From Pseudanabaena biceps PCC 7429 (lineage in GTDB: Bacteria > Cyanobacteriota > Cyanobacteriia > Pseudanabaenales > Pseudanabaenaceae): DNA of 35,336 nucleotides. Where the stretch lies: contig NZ_ALWB01000012.1 in assembly GCF_000332215.1 (NCBI RefSeq), positions 1-35,336 of the forward strand, in the 5' to 3' direction. Shown here piece by piece: positions 23,973 through 31,539 of this stretch. How positions within the stretch are numbered: position 1 is the stretch's first letter; every line of letters starts with the position of its first letter. Made by a program: the position numbers and the translations under genes. The notes beneath the pieces are model-generated. The model was not told the DNA's origin. It saw only the letters and a program-made list of their open reading frames with translations, and did not search any database.

Positions 23973-25029
23973 GAGATTCGATCGCTGCTAATAACTTTTC
24001 CTGTGACCAATTTTGATAGAGATGACTAGCGATCGCCGCGCCACCAGCACCAACCCCCTCTTTGACAAAGCCTTGCTCGTAGGCAAGTAGCTGAGGAAAT
24101 CGGGATTTAGCAAAACTTAACTGGGTTGCCATTAATGGAACATCCCGCACCGCTAAGGCAAGATCGACTGTATTTCCTGTGGGATCTTCGGCGACCCATC
24201 GGGTTGTACCGACAATAATGGTATTGGGGTTCCATAGGAGCCCTTGATAATTAGCGATCGCTCTAGTGAGGGCATAGATTGCTAACATTTGGGTTCCGCC
24301 TGCGAGTAATACACCACTATGTCGGCTAGCGGCGATCGCCATGCCTGCAACTGCGATTTGCATCGGATCGCCGACGGCGGCTACTACTTCAAAGGGAGTT
24401 GGGGCAGTGCGGAGATGTTCTAGACCTGCTTGGACGATTTCCCACTTTTGAGCATGATTGCAGGTGGGATGAGAACTGTTAACCTTATCTTTTGCCTCAA
24501 TTCCTAAAGCTGTTAAAACTGCTAGAGCCGTAGTCGTACCGCCAACTACGCATTCACTCAAAATTATATAGGCTCCTGACTGGGCTAGTTTTTCGCCCCA
24601 GACTAATCCCTGTACAAATAATTGCAATACTGTTTCTATGGGTAAGGCTTTGCCCGTACTCAGACATTGTGCAGGAGTTCCAGCAAGATCGATCGCTTGG
24701 GTCTCAGCAGTAGGAGCGATCGCTAAGCCTGCATTGAAAATGAAGAGAGGCAAGTTTTGCGTAGCGACGACAGCACGGGAAATGAAAACGGGAGAAGCGC
24801 CAGCAATGAGAGGTGGCAAAGGGAAATTGGGACTTGCTCCTGTGGCGAGAAATTCAGCATCGGCGATCGCTGTATATTTACGATCTTCGGGTGTCGCACC
24901 TGCGACGGAAATATTCGGGATTAGTCCTGTTTCGGTAAACCCCAGCACACAGGCAAATACGGGACGTTTACCACGATAGGTTTCGAGCCAAGTTTCGGCT
25001 TTTTCGCGTTCTGTGTAGATTTCGATCAT
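23965..25029 (-). CDS. UPF0284 / CobT-like phosphoribosyltransferase family protein
   Basis: The 354-residue protein belongs to the cyanobacterial and archaeal UPF0284 family (TIGR00303), related to nicotinate-nucleotide-dimethylbenzimidazole phosphoribosyltransferase (CobT). ACVLGFTETGLIPNISVAG and the glycine-rich VGAGGAAI near the C terminus are typical. A role in cobamide lower-ligand activation is possible but unproven for this branch. I start it at the ATG at 25029 (MIEIYTEREKAE). The frame stays open further upstream, but that stretch lies in a palindrome (25063-25105) and matches no family sequence. Confidence 0.85.
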   Translation of the reverse strand: MIEIYTEREKAETWLETYRGKRPVFACVLGFTETGLIPNISVAGATPEDRKYTAIADAEFLATGASPNFPLPPLIAGASPVFISRAVVATQNLPLFIFNAGLAIAPTAETQAIDLAGTPAQCLSTGKALPIETVLQLFVQGLVWGEKLAQSGAYIILSECVVGGTTTALAVLTALGIEAKDKVNSSHPTCNHAQKWEIVQAGLEHLRTAPTPFEVVAAVGDPMQIAVAGMAIAASRHSGVLLAGGTQMLAIYALTRAIANYQGLLWNPNTIIVGTTRWVAEDPTGNTVDLALAVRDVPLMATQLSFAKSRFPQLLAYEQGFVKEGVGAGGAAIASHLYQNWSQEKLLAAIESQL

Positions 25030-25062
25030 TAATCTTTTGCTATATCTATTCAAAATCCATTC

Positions 25063-25105
25063 AAAGCCGAAGAAAGATTTGCGGAGCAAATCTTTCTTCG
25101 GCTTT
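25063..25105. repeat. Perfect palindrome, 20-base arms
   Basis: Arms at 25063-25082 and 25086-25105 pair around GGA. It lies between the UPF0284 gene and the DUF2256 gene on the minus strand, and it artificially extends the open frame of the former. Confidence 0.85.
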
Positions 25106-25127
25106 GCTCGGCAACCTTAACTACTTA

Positions 25128-25271
25128 TTACTTTTTCGCTTGGCGACAGCGATCGCTACAGTACTTCACTTCATCCCAGCATTTTTCCCATTTCTTGCGC
25201 CATGAGAAAGGTTTACCGCAAACTATACAATCTTTGCTAGGTAAAAAAGATTTATTGCCTTTGTAAGCCAT
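25128..25271 (-). CDS. DUF2256 small zinc-binding protein
   Basis: This 47-residue protein, too short for routine ORF calling, matches the DUF2256 family. Four cysteines form a probable zinc site: C15 and C18 (CIVCGKPF), C38 and C42 (YCSDRC), with C31 nearby. The [16 protein letters not shown] segment is characteristic. The function of the family is unknown. It lies between the UPF0284 gene and xseB on the same strand. Its ATG is at 25269-25271, just beside a half copy of repeat family A. Confidence 0.85.
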   Translation of the reverse strand: MAYKGNKSFLPSKDCIVCGKPFSWRKKWEKCWDEVKYCSDRCRQAKK

Positions 25272-25289
25272 ATTTTTGAAAACGTTATA

Positions 25290-25336
25290 GGCGGTATGTT
25301 CTCTGGTTTTGGTTTTTAATTACGCCGAACTAGTTA
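25290..25336. repeat. Repeat family A, right half only
   Basis: GGCGGTATGTTCTCTGGTTT and ATTACGCCGAACTA match the right half of the copy at 27350-27451; the left half is missing. Its right end reaches the stop codon of xseB (25334-25336). Confidence 0.65.
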
Positions 25337-25549
25337 GATATTATTTTGAATCAGCGTTACTTTCTGTTCGGCTTTTTCCAGATACTCTCGGCAATGGTGC
25401 GATCGCTTCATTCCTTCTTCATAGAGAGCCAGCATCTCATCAAGAGGTGCTTCCCCATCATCGAGAATTTCAACAATTTCTTCGAGACGTTGTAATTGTT
25501 CCTCAAAGGAGAGATCTTCTAGATTTTTTTTAACATCATTCTTAGTCAT
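25334..25549 (-). CDS. xseB: Exodeoxyribonuclease VII small subunit
   Basis: The 71 residues have the XseB hallmark LSFEEQLQRLEEIVEILDDGEAPLDE and a continuous helical hairpin, at the family's usual length. It binds XseA to form the single-strand-specific exonuclease VII. It overlaps the xseA stop by 8 bases, so translation is coupled. The last codons and stop lie at the edge of a family A repeat, which may have altered the C terminus. Confidence 0.93.
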   Translation of the reverse strand: MTKNDVKKNLEDLSFEEQLQRLEEIVEILDDGEAPLDEMLALYEEGMKRSHHCREYLEKAEQKVTLIQNNI

Positions 25550-26759
25550 ATACTTTCCTGATTACTTTCTCGATGCTAACTTGGGCGGTTTCAGAACTTC
25601 TCACAACTTCCACTTTAGCAAATGTCCCTGCAAATTCTGAGAGAGATTCATCATTAGTCAGTAGGCGATCGCCTACTTTTAAGAGGGCAAAACCTCGCTG
25701 TAACGGGGATAAAGGATGCAGCGATCGCAAATGGGCGGCGATCCTATCGAGTTTGGCAGTGGATTGGCGCAGATGACGGATTAAGGACTTTTGCATTGAT
25801 TGCTCGGCTTCGTCTAATTGTTGAGCGCGATCGTGTAGGCGATCGCCAAAGTTTTGCAGAGCATAGCTATTCGTTAGAGCATTTAACCTTTGGCGATAAT
25901 CTTGTATTGATTGCTGCAAGCTGCGCGTGAGGCGATTTTCCCAAAAGTCAATTTGCTGTAAAAGCGTATCGCGATCGCCTTGCGAGACGATTTCTGCGGC
26001 GGCGGTCGGTGTCGCGGCGCGTAAATCCGCAACAAAATCGGCGATCGTGAAATCCGTTTCATGCCCCACCGCCGAAATAATGGGAATGCGCGAATGATAG
26101 ATCGCTTCGGCAACAGGTAAAGTATTAAATGCCCAGAGATCCTCAATCGAACCACCACCGCGCCCAACGATCAGCACATCCGCATCGGTATTTTGGAGAG
26201 CCTTAATCGCGGCGGCAATCTCCTCAGGAGCCGTTTCGCCTTGCACGGTGGCAGGACTAAGATAAATTTGACAATGGGGCGATCGCCGTTGCAAAGTGCT
26301 CAAAATATCTTGGAGAACTGCGCCCGTTGGCGAGGTGACTACACCAATTTTTAGAGGCAATGCAGGGAGATCACGTTTGCGGTCGGGATCGAAATAGCCC
26401 CTCTCGGCAAGTTCTTCTTTCATAGCGGCAAAGGCAAGATACAAATCACCTTGTCCTGCGGCAGTCATGCGATCGCAATCGATCTGATATTTGCCACGGT
26501 TGGCATAGACTGTGAGCCGACCCTGTACCACGACCTGCATCCCACTTTTAGGACGAAATGCTAGGGTTTTGCTCGCCCACATTACACAATCGATCTGAGC
26601 CGATTCATCTTTGAGCGTAAAATAGCGATGCCCAGAGGCAGCCGTCGTAAAGCCAGAGATTTCCCCTGTCACCCGCACGATCCCAATTTCTTCTCGCAAC
26701 AAAAGCGTAATTGCTTGCGTCAATCCAGCAACAGTCATCGCTTCTTTAGAACCGCCCAT
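25542..26759 (-). CDS. xseA: Exodeoxyribonuclease VII large subunit
   Basis: The 405-residue protein has an N-terminal OB fold (about 1-100, with GEISGFTTAASGHRYFTLKD), then the catalytic domain with IGVVTSPTGAVLQDI, VGRGGGSIEDLWAFN and SAVGHETDFTIADFVAD, and a coiled-coil region (about 265-345). It degrades single-stranded DNA to short oligonucleotides. It is about 10% shorter than the E. coli enzyme, in the coiled coil and tail. A second in-frame ATG eight codons in is an alternative start. The divergent SH3-like gene begins only 22 bases away. Confidence 0.95.
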   Translation of the reverse strand: MGGSKEAMTVAGLTQAITLLLREEIGIVRVTGEISGFTTAASGHRYFTLKDESAQIDCVMWASKTLAFRPKSGMQVVVQGRLTVYANRGKYQIDCDRMTAAGQGDLYLAFAAMKEELAERGYFDPDRKRDLPALPLKIGVVTSPTGAVLQDILSTLQRRSPHCQIYLSPATVQGETAPEEIAAAIKALQNTDADVLIVGRGGGSIEDLWAFNTLPVAEAIYHSRIPIISAVGHETDFTIADFVADLRAATPTAAAEIVSQGDRDTLLQQIDFWENRLTRSLQQSIQDYRQRLNALTNSYALQNFGDRLHDRAQQLDEAEQSMQKSLIRHLRQSTAKLDRIAAHLRSLHPLSPLQRGFALLKVGDRLLTNDESLSEFAGTFAKVEVVRSSETAQVSIEKVIRKVYD

Positions 26760-26781
26760 AACACCTTCTGCAAGCCAATCT

Positions 26782-27186
26782 ATGAATACTTTTTTTCGAG
26801 CACTGCCCTATTCTATGCTGCTGCTTGCGGTCTTGCCAGTTGCCATGCAAGCACAAACATCCGACGAGCTAGGCAATTACTACAAAAATGAAACACCAGT
26901 CCAATCTACCCGAAACTCGCAGAATGGCTCAGGTTCATTGTGGCGAGTGGTAGTTGCTGATGGTTTGAACTGTAGGCGAGCCGCGAGTTTACAGAGCCCC
27001 GTACTACGCACTTATCTGCGAGATGCTTTGTTGGAGGTAGAGGTTTATCGGGGTGGTTCCGATGAGGTTTTAGTTAATGCTGTCGATGAGAATGGTAAAC
27101 CTTGGATGCCAGTACGAGGCAAAGACTTTAGTGATGTTTGCTATGTCAGGGCAAATAGTCGATATATTCAGCCAGTGCTGCGTTAA
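26782..27186 (+). CDS. Secreted SH3-like domain protein
   Basis: The 134-residue protein begins with a signal peptide (hydrophobic 9-20, probable cleavage after AMQA at about 24). The rest forms one bacterial SH3-type (SH3b) domain. WRVVVADGLNCRRAASLQSPVLRTY matches the usual V-x-A-x-x-LNVRxxPSxxxxV opening when read in two parts. Such domains often bind cell wall in the periplasm. Two cysteines (in LNCRR and DVCYV) could form a disulfide. It is divergent from xseA with almost no gap. Confidence 0.75.
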   Translation: MNTFFRALPYSMLLLAVLPVAMQAQTSDELGNYYKNETPVQSTRNSQNGSGSLWRVVVADGLNCRRAASLQSPVLRTYLRDALLEVEVYRGGSDEVLVNAVDENGKPWMPVRGKDFSDVCYVRANSRYIQPVLR

Positions 27187-27251
27187 TCCCCTAGATTGAA
27201 ATATTGAGAATCGTGCTGGGAAGCCCTCCTATGCTCTTGGGAATTATACCC

Positions 27252-27282
27252 AAACTAAAAATGGCGTAGCCATTTTTAGTTT
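27252..27282. repeat. Perfect inverted repeat, 14-base arms
   Basis: AAACTAAAAATGGC and GCCATTTTTAGTTT pair around GTA. It is the first of four inverted repeats filling the 457-base gap between the SH3-like gene and the Rrf2 gene. A T-run follows it, so it may end the SH3-like gene transcript. Confidence 0.75.
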
Positions 27283-27309
27283 TTCAAACCCTTACTAGGT
27301 TTGATTTTT

Positions 27310-27343
27310 AATTCACAAAAGTGTGATAACACTTTTGTGAATT
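27310..27343. repeat. Perfect inverted repeat, 15-base arms
   Basis: AATTCACAAAAGTGT and ACACTTTTGTGAATT pair around GATA. It lies between the hairpin at 27252 and the family A repeat, and no gene is visible around it. Confidence 0.8.
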
Positions 27344-27349
27344 GGTATT

Positions 27350-27451
27350 AAGTAGCTAGGCATAAGTAAACCTAAAACCGAGAAGAGCATACCGCCCGCG
27401 CAGCGGACGGTATGCTCTCTGGTTTTGTTTTTTAATTATGCCGAACTACTT
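27350..27451. repeat. Dispersed repeat family A, copy 2 (MITE-like)
   Basis: Ends are AAGTAGCTAGGCATAAGT on the left and AATTATGCCGAACTACTT on the right. The internal hairpin centres on AGAGCATACCG/CGGTATGCTCT. It shares its ends with the copy at 2611-2713, although the internal hairpins differ, and shares its right half with 25290-25336. Confidence 0.75.
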
Positions 27452-27554
27452 ACAGCAATTATCGATCAAACGAATCACAAGGAAATTTTGAAAGCGTTGC
27501 TTTGCAACGCTTTCAAAATTTCCTTGGGTTGGGTTTAAGCGTAAAGCGCTGTAA
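27450..27554. repeat. Inverted-repeat element with TTACAGC/GCTGTAA ends
   Basis: TTACAGC (27450-27456) is mirrored by GCTGTAA (27548-27554). Inside is a perfect hairpin with 22-base arms (27479-27500 and 27504-27525, loop TTT). It abuts the family A copy and lies about 90 bases before the Rrf2-type gene. No second copy is seen in the window. Confidence 0.7.
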
Positions 27555-27643
27555 TATATTTACTCTAAATTTACAGTGACATACCGTAGTATCATAGAAT
27601 GCAATAGGATAAAATATCTTTAAAATAAGAAATACGGTCTGTT

Positions 27644-28084
27644 GTGGAACTTTCTTTAAAGAGTGAATATGCAATTTTAGCTATGCTTGAGCTAGCTAAT
27701 AATACCGCGATCAATCAGCCTCTCCAGATTCGTCAAATTGCTCATCAACAAAATATCCCCGATCGCTATTTAGAGCAGTTGCTAGCGACATTAAAACGAC
27801 AGGGATTGGTCAAAAGCCAACGTGGAGCCAAAGGTGGCTACGTTCTCGCTCGCGATCCTTGGGAAATTAGCTTGTTAGAAATCATTCGGGGCATAGAAGG
27901 TTACGACCCCATCTCTGAAAAAAGCAGTAAATCAGGCAGTGAGAGCGCATCTCTTGCGGTAATTCGGGAAGCTTGGGAATTAGCTCAAAAGGCAGCTTCT
28001 AATGTGTTAGATGACTGTACGCTCAAGGATCTCTGCGATCGGCAACGGCAGCGTCAAATCGCAACAACTATGTATTACATCTAA
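27644..28084 (+). CDS. Rrf2-family transcriptional regulator
   Basis: The 146 residues have the Rrf2 winged helix (about 1-75): MELSLKSEYAI start, IRQIAHQQNIPDRYLEQLL recognition region and RGAKGGYVLAR wing. Only two cysteines are present, C125 and C131, spaced as in the Fe-S cluster members, while the first cysteine of the IscR trio is absent. It may still bind a cluster in the way of cyanobacterial Rrf2 regulators, or have lost it. The start codon is GTG, set by the conserved MELSLK opening. Its targets are unknown. A strong palindrome follows the stop. Confidence 0.88.
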   Translation: MELSLKSEYAILAMLELANNTAINQPLQIRQIAHQQNIPDRYLEQLLATLKRQGLVKSQRGAKGGYVLARDPWEISLLEIIRGIEGYDPISEKSSKSGSESASLAVIREAWELAQKAASNVLDDCTLKDLCDRQRQRQIATTMYYI

Positions 28085-28088
28085 AACG

Positions 28089-28129
28089 CTAAAGAGAGTG
28101 GCGGCGCAAAGCGCCGCCACTCTCTTTAG
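28089..28129. repeat. Perfect palindrome, 19-base arms
   Basis: CTAAAGAGAGTGGCGGCGC and its complement pair around AAA, with the GGCGGCGC core shared with the hairpins near 3870, 4000 and 4807. It starts four bases after the Rrf2 gene and could stall transcription, but no T-run follows. Confidence 0.85.
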
Positions 28130-28249
28130 ATAGCAAAATAAAATCACGCTAAAGATCTATTAAGTAAAACTACTTAGTTGCGATAATCTAGATGTAGATT
28201 TGTTAAGCAATTAGTCTATTTACGTCTATTTACTCAGAGCGCATTTTTG

Positions 28250-28954
28250 ATGACGACCTTAAACCTCCTGAGAACTCCTACTCTATTCTCCTGTTCCCAA
28301 ACACTTAGGGTCACTGCATTTGGTGATAGTTTAATCTATGGCTATGGTGATCTTCTAAATGGTGGCTGGGTCGAGCAACTAAGACGACAATGGATGGCTA
28401 CATCTCCTAACCATGTCCTCTATAACTTAGGCGTAAGGGGCGATACGGTAGCACAGGTCAATCAACGCATGGAGCAAGAATTTTTACTGCGGGGAGAGCT
28501 TCGCAATAATCGTCCCGATCTGATGATTTTATCGGTGGGGGTAAATGACTCGCCACGGGTTGGCAAGCGTCAAGGTCGAAATATGACAGATAGCGATCGC
28601 TTTACCCTCGAAATTATCAATTTACTAGACAAGGCCCAGAATCTCTGTCCAGTTATATTTGTGGGCATGGTTCCTGTGGATGAGTCGAAAATGCCTTTCT
28701 TAGGATGTATGTATTTCAATCATGAGGATCAGTTCCGCTATAAGGAAGCCACGAAATTAGCTTGCCGACTGCGGGATATCCCCTACTTAGATGTTTTCGA
28801 TCTATGGCAAGGTCGGGGACAAGATTGGATTAATAATCACTTAATTGAAGATGGATTGCATCCAAATTCTGAGGGTTATAATGCACTTTTCCAAGATATT
28901 CTCCATTGGCAATCCCAAATTCATTTGGAACAACTGATCTCTCAACCGATGTAA
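28250..28954 (+). CDS. GDSL/SGNH-family hydrolase
   Basis: The 234 residues (from the ATG) have all four SGNH blocks: FGDSLIYGYG with the nucleophile S27, GVRGDT (Gly), GVNDS (Asn), and DGLHPNSEGY with the catalytic Asp and His. It is an esterase or lipase with a broad possible substrate range. A TTG directly in front could extend it by one residue; the ATG is preferred. There is no clear signal peptide, so it is probably cytoplasmic. Confidence 0.88.
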   Translation: MTTLNLLRTPTLFSCSQTLRVTAFGDSLIYGYGDLLNGGWVEQLRRQWMATSPNHVLYNLGVRGDTVAQVNQRMEQEFLLRGELRNNRPDLMILSVGVNDSPRVGKRQGRNMTDSDRFTLEIINLLDKAQNLCPVIFVGMVPVDESKMPFLGCMYFNHEDQFRYKEATKLACRLRDIPYLDVFDLWQGRGQDWINNHLIEDGLHPNSEGYNALFQDILHWQSQIHLEQLISQPM

Positions 28955-28976
28955 CAGAATCCGCAGTGGAAAATTA

Positions 28977-29288
28977 TCAAAGATGTATTTCCTGCGGCAA
29001 AATCTGACCTAGAGCAAGGGAGAAAACGTACTTTTGCTTGGCTGTGTAAGCAAAAATACGTTTGAGTAAAGACGCTAATTCAAGGGATTCGAGAAGTTGA
29101 ATTGCGCCAGTTCTATATTTTTGTTTGGAAAGCGCATTGCCAATTTCTAACAAAATCGCCTGAGTATTTACTAGTATTATGTTTTGGGTTTCAATCTATT
29201 CAGCAAGTTCAACTGCTTTTGCATGATTTCGATCCGTAATTGCAGATAGAGCGATCGCAAAGGATGTATCTAAAAAGACTTCACGCAT
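28977..29288 (-). pseudogene. Broken VapC-like PIN-domain toxin
   Basis: Translation from the ATG at 29288, overlapping the antitoxin stop, gives MREVFLDTSFAIALSAITD, the usual PIN opening with its first catalytic Asp. It then meets TAG at codon 31 (29196-29198). The frame goes on with ILVNTQAILLEIGNALSK, which holds the conserved Glu. The C-terminal half is shorter than normal and lacks the late acidic residues (TDxxS segment). So both a nonsense mutation and a probable internal deletion have inactivated it. It fills what otherwise looks like an empty 330-base gap. Confidence 0.8.
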
Positions 29289-29517
29289 TTTCTGAAATAT
29301 TTTCTCCATACAAGTACTGGTCTATGTTTTCCGACCAGTCTGGTTGACCTTGCAATTTTAAAGATTTAGCAGTTTGTAAGAATGATTTTTTGGTTGGCTT
29401 GTTATCAGGCAATAGACTTTCAACAATAATCCTTACTCTCGTACCTGATTTGATGTTTAAGGGGACTTCAGGGACAAGGGTTTTACCATCGAATAGAGCA
29501 TCTAAGGTTTGAATCAT
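29281..29517 (-). CDS. Antitoxin of a VapBC-like pair (DUF104-like)
   Basis: The 78-residue protein opens MIQTLDALFDGKTLVPEVPL, the typical start of DUF104/AbrB-like antitoxins that precede PIN toxins. SGTRVRIIVE is the next conserved strand. I start it at the ATG at 29517; an ATG ten codons further upstream (29547) is possible but adds nothing recognisable. The stop overlaps the start of the broken toxin, so the antitoxin is now an orphan. Confidence 0.75.
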   Translation of the reverse strand: MIQTLDALFDGKTLVPEVPLNIKSGTRVRIIVESLLPDNKPTKKSFLQTAKSLKLQGQPDWSENIDQYLYGENISENA

Positions 29518-29709
29518 GGCTTTTTGCTTATGCTGCTTTGTTATCATTATATCGCTTGATCGCCTATCACCACATCTACAATGCGATCGCCAATTAATTC
29601 TTCAGATCATTGGTAATTTGTAGAAATATACGCCAATAGTTATGTATATGTATTCCATCTAAAAACAAAATTTGATACACTAATAAATAAACGGCATAGA
29701 GGTTTACAC

Positions 29710-31539
29710 TTGAATATTGTCATCGACACCATCAGAATCGCAGGTTTTCGGGGCATCAAAAATCTTGAGATGTCTCTGCCTCGCGTTACTTTGCTGATTG
29801 GGATGAATAATTCAGGAAAAACATCTGTACTAAAAGCACTTCAATTAGCTTTGGGTGATTACTCGCGCTATTTATCTGAAGAGGATTTTTATATTGGTAG
29901 TGACGATAAACGTGCGGCTGAGATAGTTGTAGATGTTAGGATTGTACCTGTAGATGAACAAGGCGATCGCATAGATACATTTGATGATGATTGGCAGGCT
30001 GAATTTCAAGATAGGATTCAATCTGAATCTAACTCTCGTCAATATGTAGCACTTCGTACTCGTAGTAAACCAGATGAAGTTAAGGGTGGTTTTGATACAT
30101 CTTACTTAGTGCTTAGGCAATGGGCAGATTATAGTAACTGGCTGACTGATAGCGTACAGGTTTCCACTAAAAATTTTTCCCGTCCTACAAGCATATTATT
30201 TATTCCAATTGATGCTCAAAGAGATATTCATCACGAAATTAGAGATAAGTCTTCACTGATACGGAAAGTTTTGTCATCTGTTAAATATGACAATGCAGAA
30301 GTTACTGCTCTAGAATCGTTGATTAAAGATGTTAATGATTTAGCAATTACTAAAAGTACCGAACTTACCAGTCTAAAGACAAATTTAGAAAAACTGAATC
30401 AGTCGATTGAGAGTTCTGGCAAAGCCGAAATCACTCCTTTTCCCAGAAAGATTCGCGATCTTTCTAAATATTTCTCGGCTCATTTTGGTGAAAGTGCAAG
30501 TAGTACCTTTTCTATGGAATATCACGGAATGGGTACACGTAGCTGGGCATCTATGTTAGTTGTCAAAGCTTTTACTGAATTACAAGATGAAAAACATGCG
30601 AAGGAAGCAAAGCCTTTCTTTACTATTCTTGCAGCCGAAGAGCCTGAAGCACATTTACATCCAAACGCTCAGAAAACCCTGTATAAACAACTTGATGATT
30701 CTAGAGGACAAGTGATCATCAGTACACATTCGCCCTATGTGGCGGCTATGGCTAAACAAAGTGAGCTAAGATATTTAAAGAAAGATGCGGACAACATAGT
30801 CGTCAAATATCTAAGTAATGAGCTTACTCATGAAGAAAGGCGTAAGTTACATCGTGAGGTCATCCATTCTAGAGGTGAAATCCTTTTTTCTAAAGCTATT
30901 GTTCTATGTGAAGGTGAAACAGAAGAGCAAGCATTACCATTGCTTTTTGAAAAATATTTTGGTAGTGAAGCATTTGTAAAGGGCATAAGTTTTATTGGAG
31001 TTAGAGGAGCAGGGAACTATCTTCCATTTTTACGATTTGCCTATGATTTCTCTATACCTGTTTATATTTTTGGTGATGGAGAAGATTCAGCAGTCAACGC
31101 ACTCAAAAAACACTACGAGAGCGTATATGGAAAGACAGAAATTTTAAATTGCTCAAATATTACTATCCTTGATGGTACTAATTTTGAAGGTTATCTGATT
31201 TCATCGGGATTTCAATCAATAGTTGAATCTGCCATTGAAGATCTTAACGGGAATGGAGCTATTCAAAAGTGGATAGATGATAACGATGGTAAGTGGGCTG
31301 GGAGAAAACCAACCAATCAGCCCACCTGTAAAACATGTAATCAGAAAATCTATATTGATGTTATTAAAGACTATCAATCATCTGGGGGTGCTAACAGAGT
31401 TTTGATGGATATTCTTAAGCCTGGTAAAACCAAATACGCTCCATTAATTGCGGAAAAGCTCTGTGAGCTTGAGAAAGAGCAGTTACCTCCAAAAATTCTT
31501 GAATTTTTTCAGAAGATTGAAAATGGAGGCATAATATGA
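29710..31539 (+). CDS. gajA: Gabija protein GajA (OLD-family nuclease)
   Basis: The 609 residues form an ABC-type ATPase domain with a C-terminal TOPRIM nuclease domain, the OLD layout. Walker A is GMNNSGKTS (31-39), Walker B LAAEEPEAHLHP (307-318), the switch histidine is in ISTHSPYV, and the TOPRIM acids are in LCEGETEEQ (399-407) and FGDGEDS (454-460). One CKTC pair lies near residue 540. In Gabija, GajA is a sequence-specific DNA-nicking enzyme controlled by nucleotide levels, acting with GajB against phages. The start is TTG, with AGAGG about 10 bases upstream. It overlaps gajB by four bases (ATGA). Size is close to known GajA. Confidence 0.9.
   Translation: MNIVIDTIRIAGFRGIKNLEMSLPRVTLLIGMNNSGKTSVLKALQLALGDYSRYLSEEDFYIGSDDKRAAEIVVDVRIVPVDEQGDRIDTFDDDWQAEFQDRIQSESNSRQYVALRTRSKPDEVKGGFDTSYLVLRQWADYSNWLTDSVQVSTKNFSRPTSILFIPIDAQRDIHHEIRDKSSLIRKVLSSVKYDNAEVTALESLIKDVNDLAITKSTELTSLKTNLEKLNQSIESSGKAEITPFPRKIRDLSKYFSAHFGESASSTFSMEYHGMGTRSWASMLVVKAFTELQDEKHAKEAKPFFTILAAEEPEAHLHPNAQKTLYKQLDDSRGQVIISTHSPYVAAMAKQSELRYLKKDADNIVVKYLSNELTHEERRKLHREVIHSRGEILFSKAIVLCEGETEEQALPLLFEKYFGSEAFVKGISFIGVRGAGNYLPFLRFAYDFSIPVYIFGDGEDSAVNALKKHYESVYGKTEILNCSNITILDGTNFEGYLISSGFQSIVESAIEDLNGNGAIQKWIDDNDGKWAGRKPTNQPTCKTCNQKIYIDVIKDYQSSGGANRVLMDILKPGKTKYAPLIAEKLCELEKEQLPPKILEFFQKIENGGII

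Noticed and set aside
25030-25089. Upstream extension of the UPF0284 gene to 25089
   Set aside because: The extra residues come from the palindrome at 25063-25105, and the family start matches the ATG at 25029.
27187-27643. Possible CRISPR array
   Set aside because: The repeats are hairpins of different sequence with no regular spacing or unique spacers.
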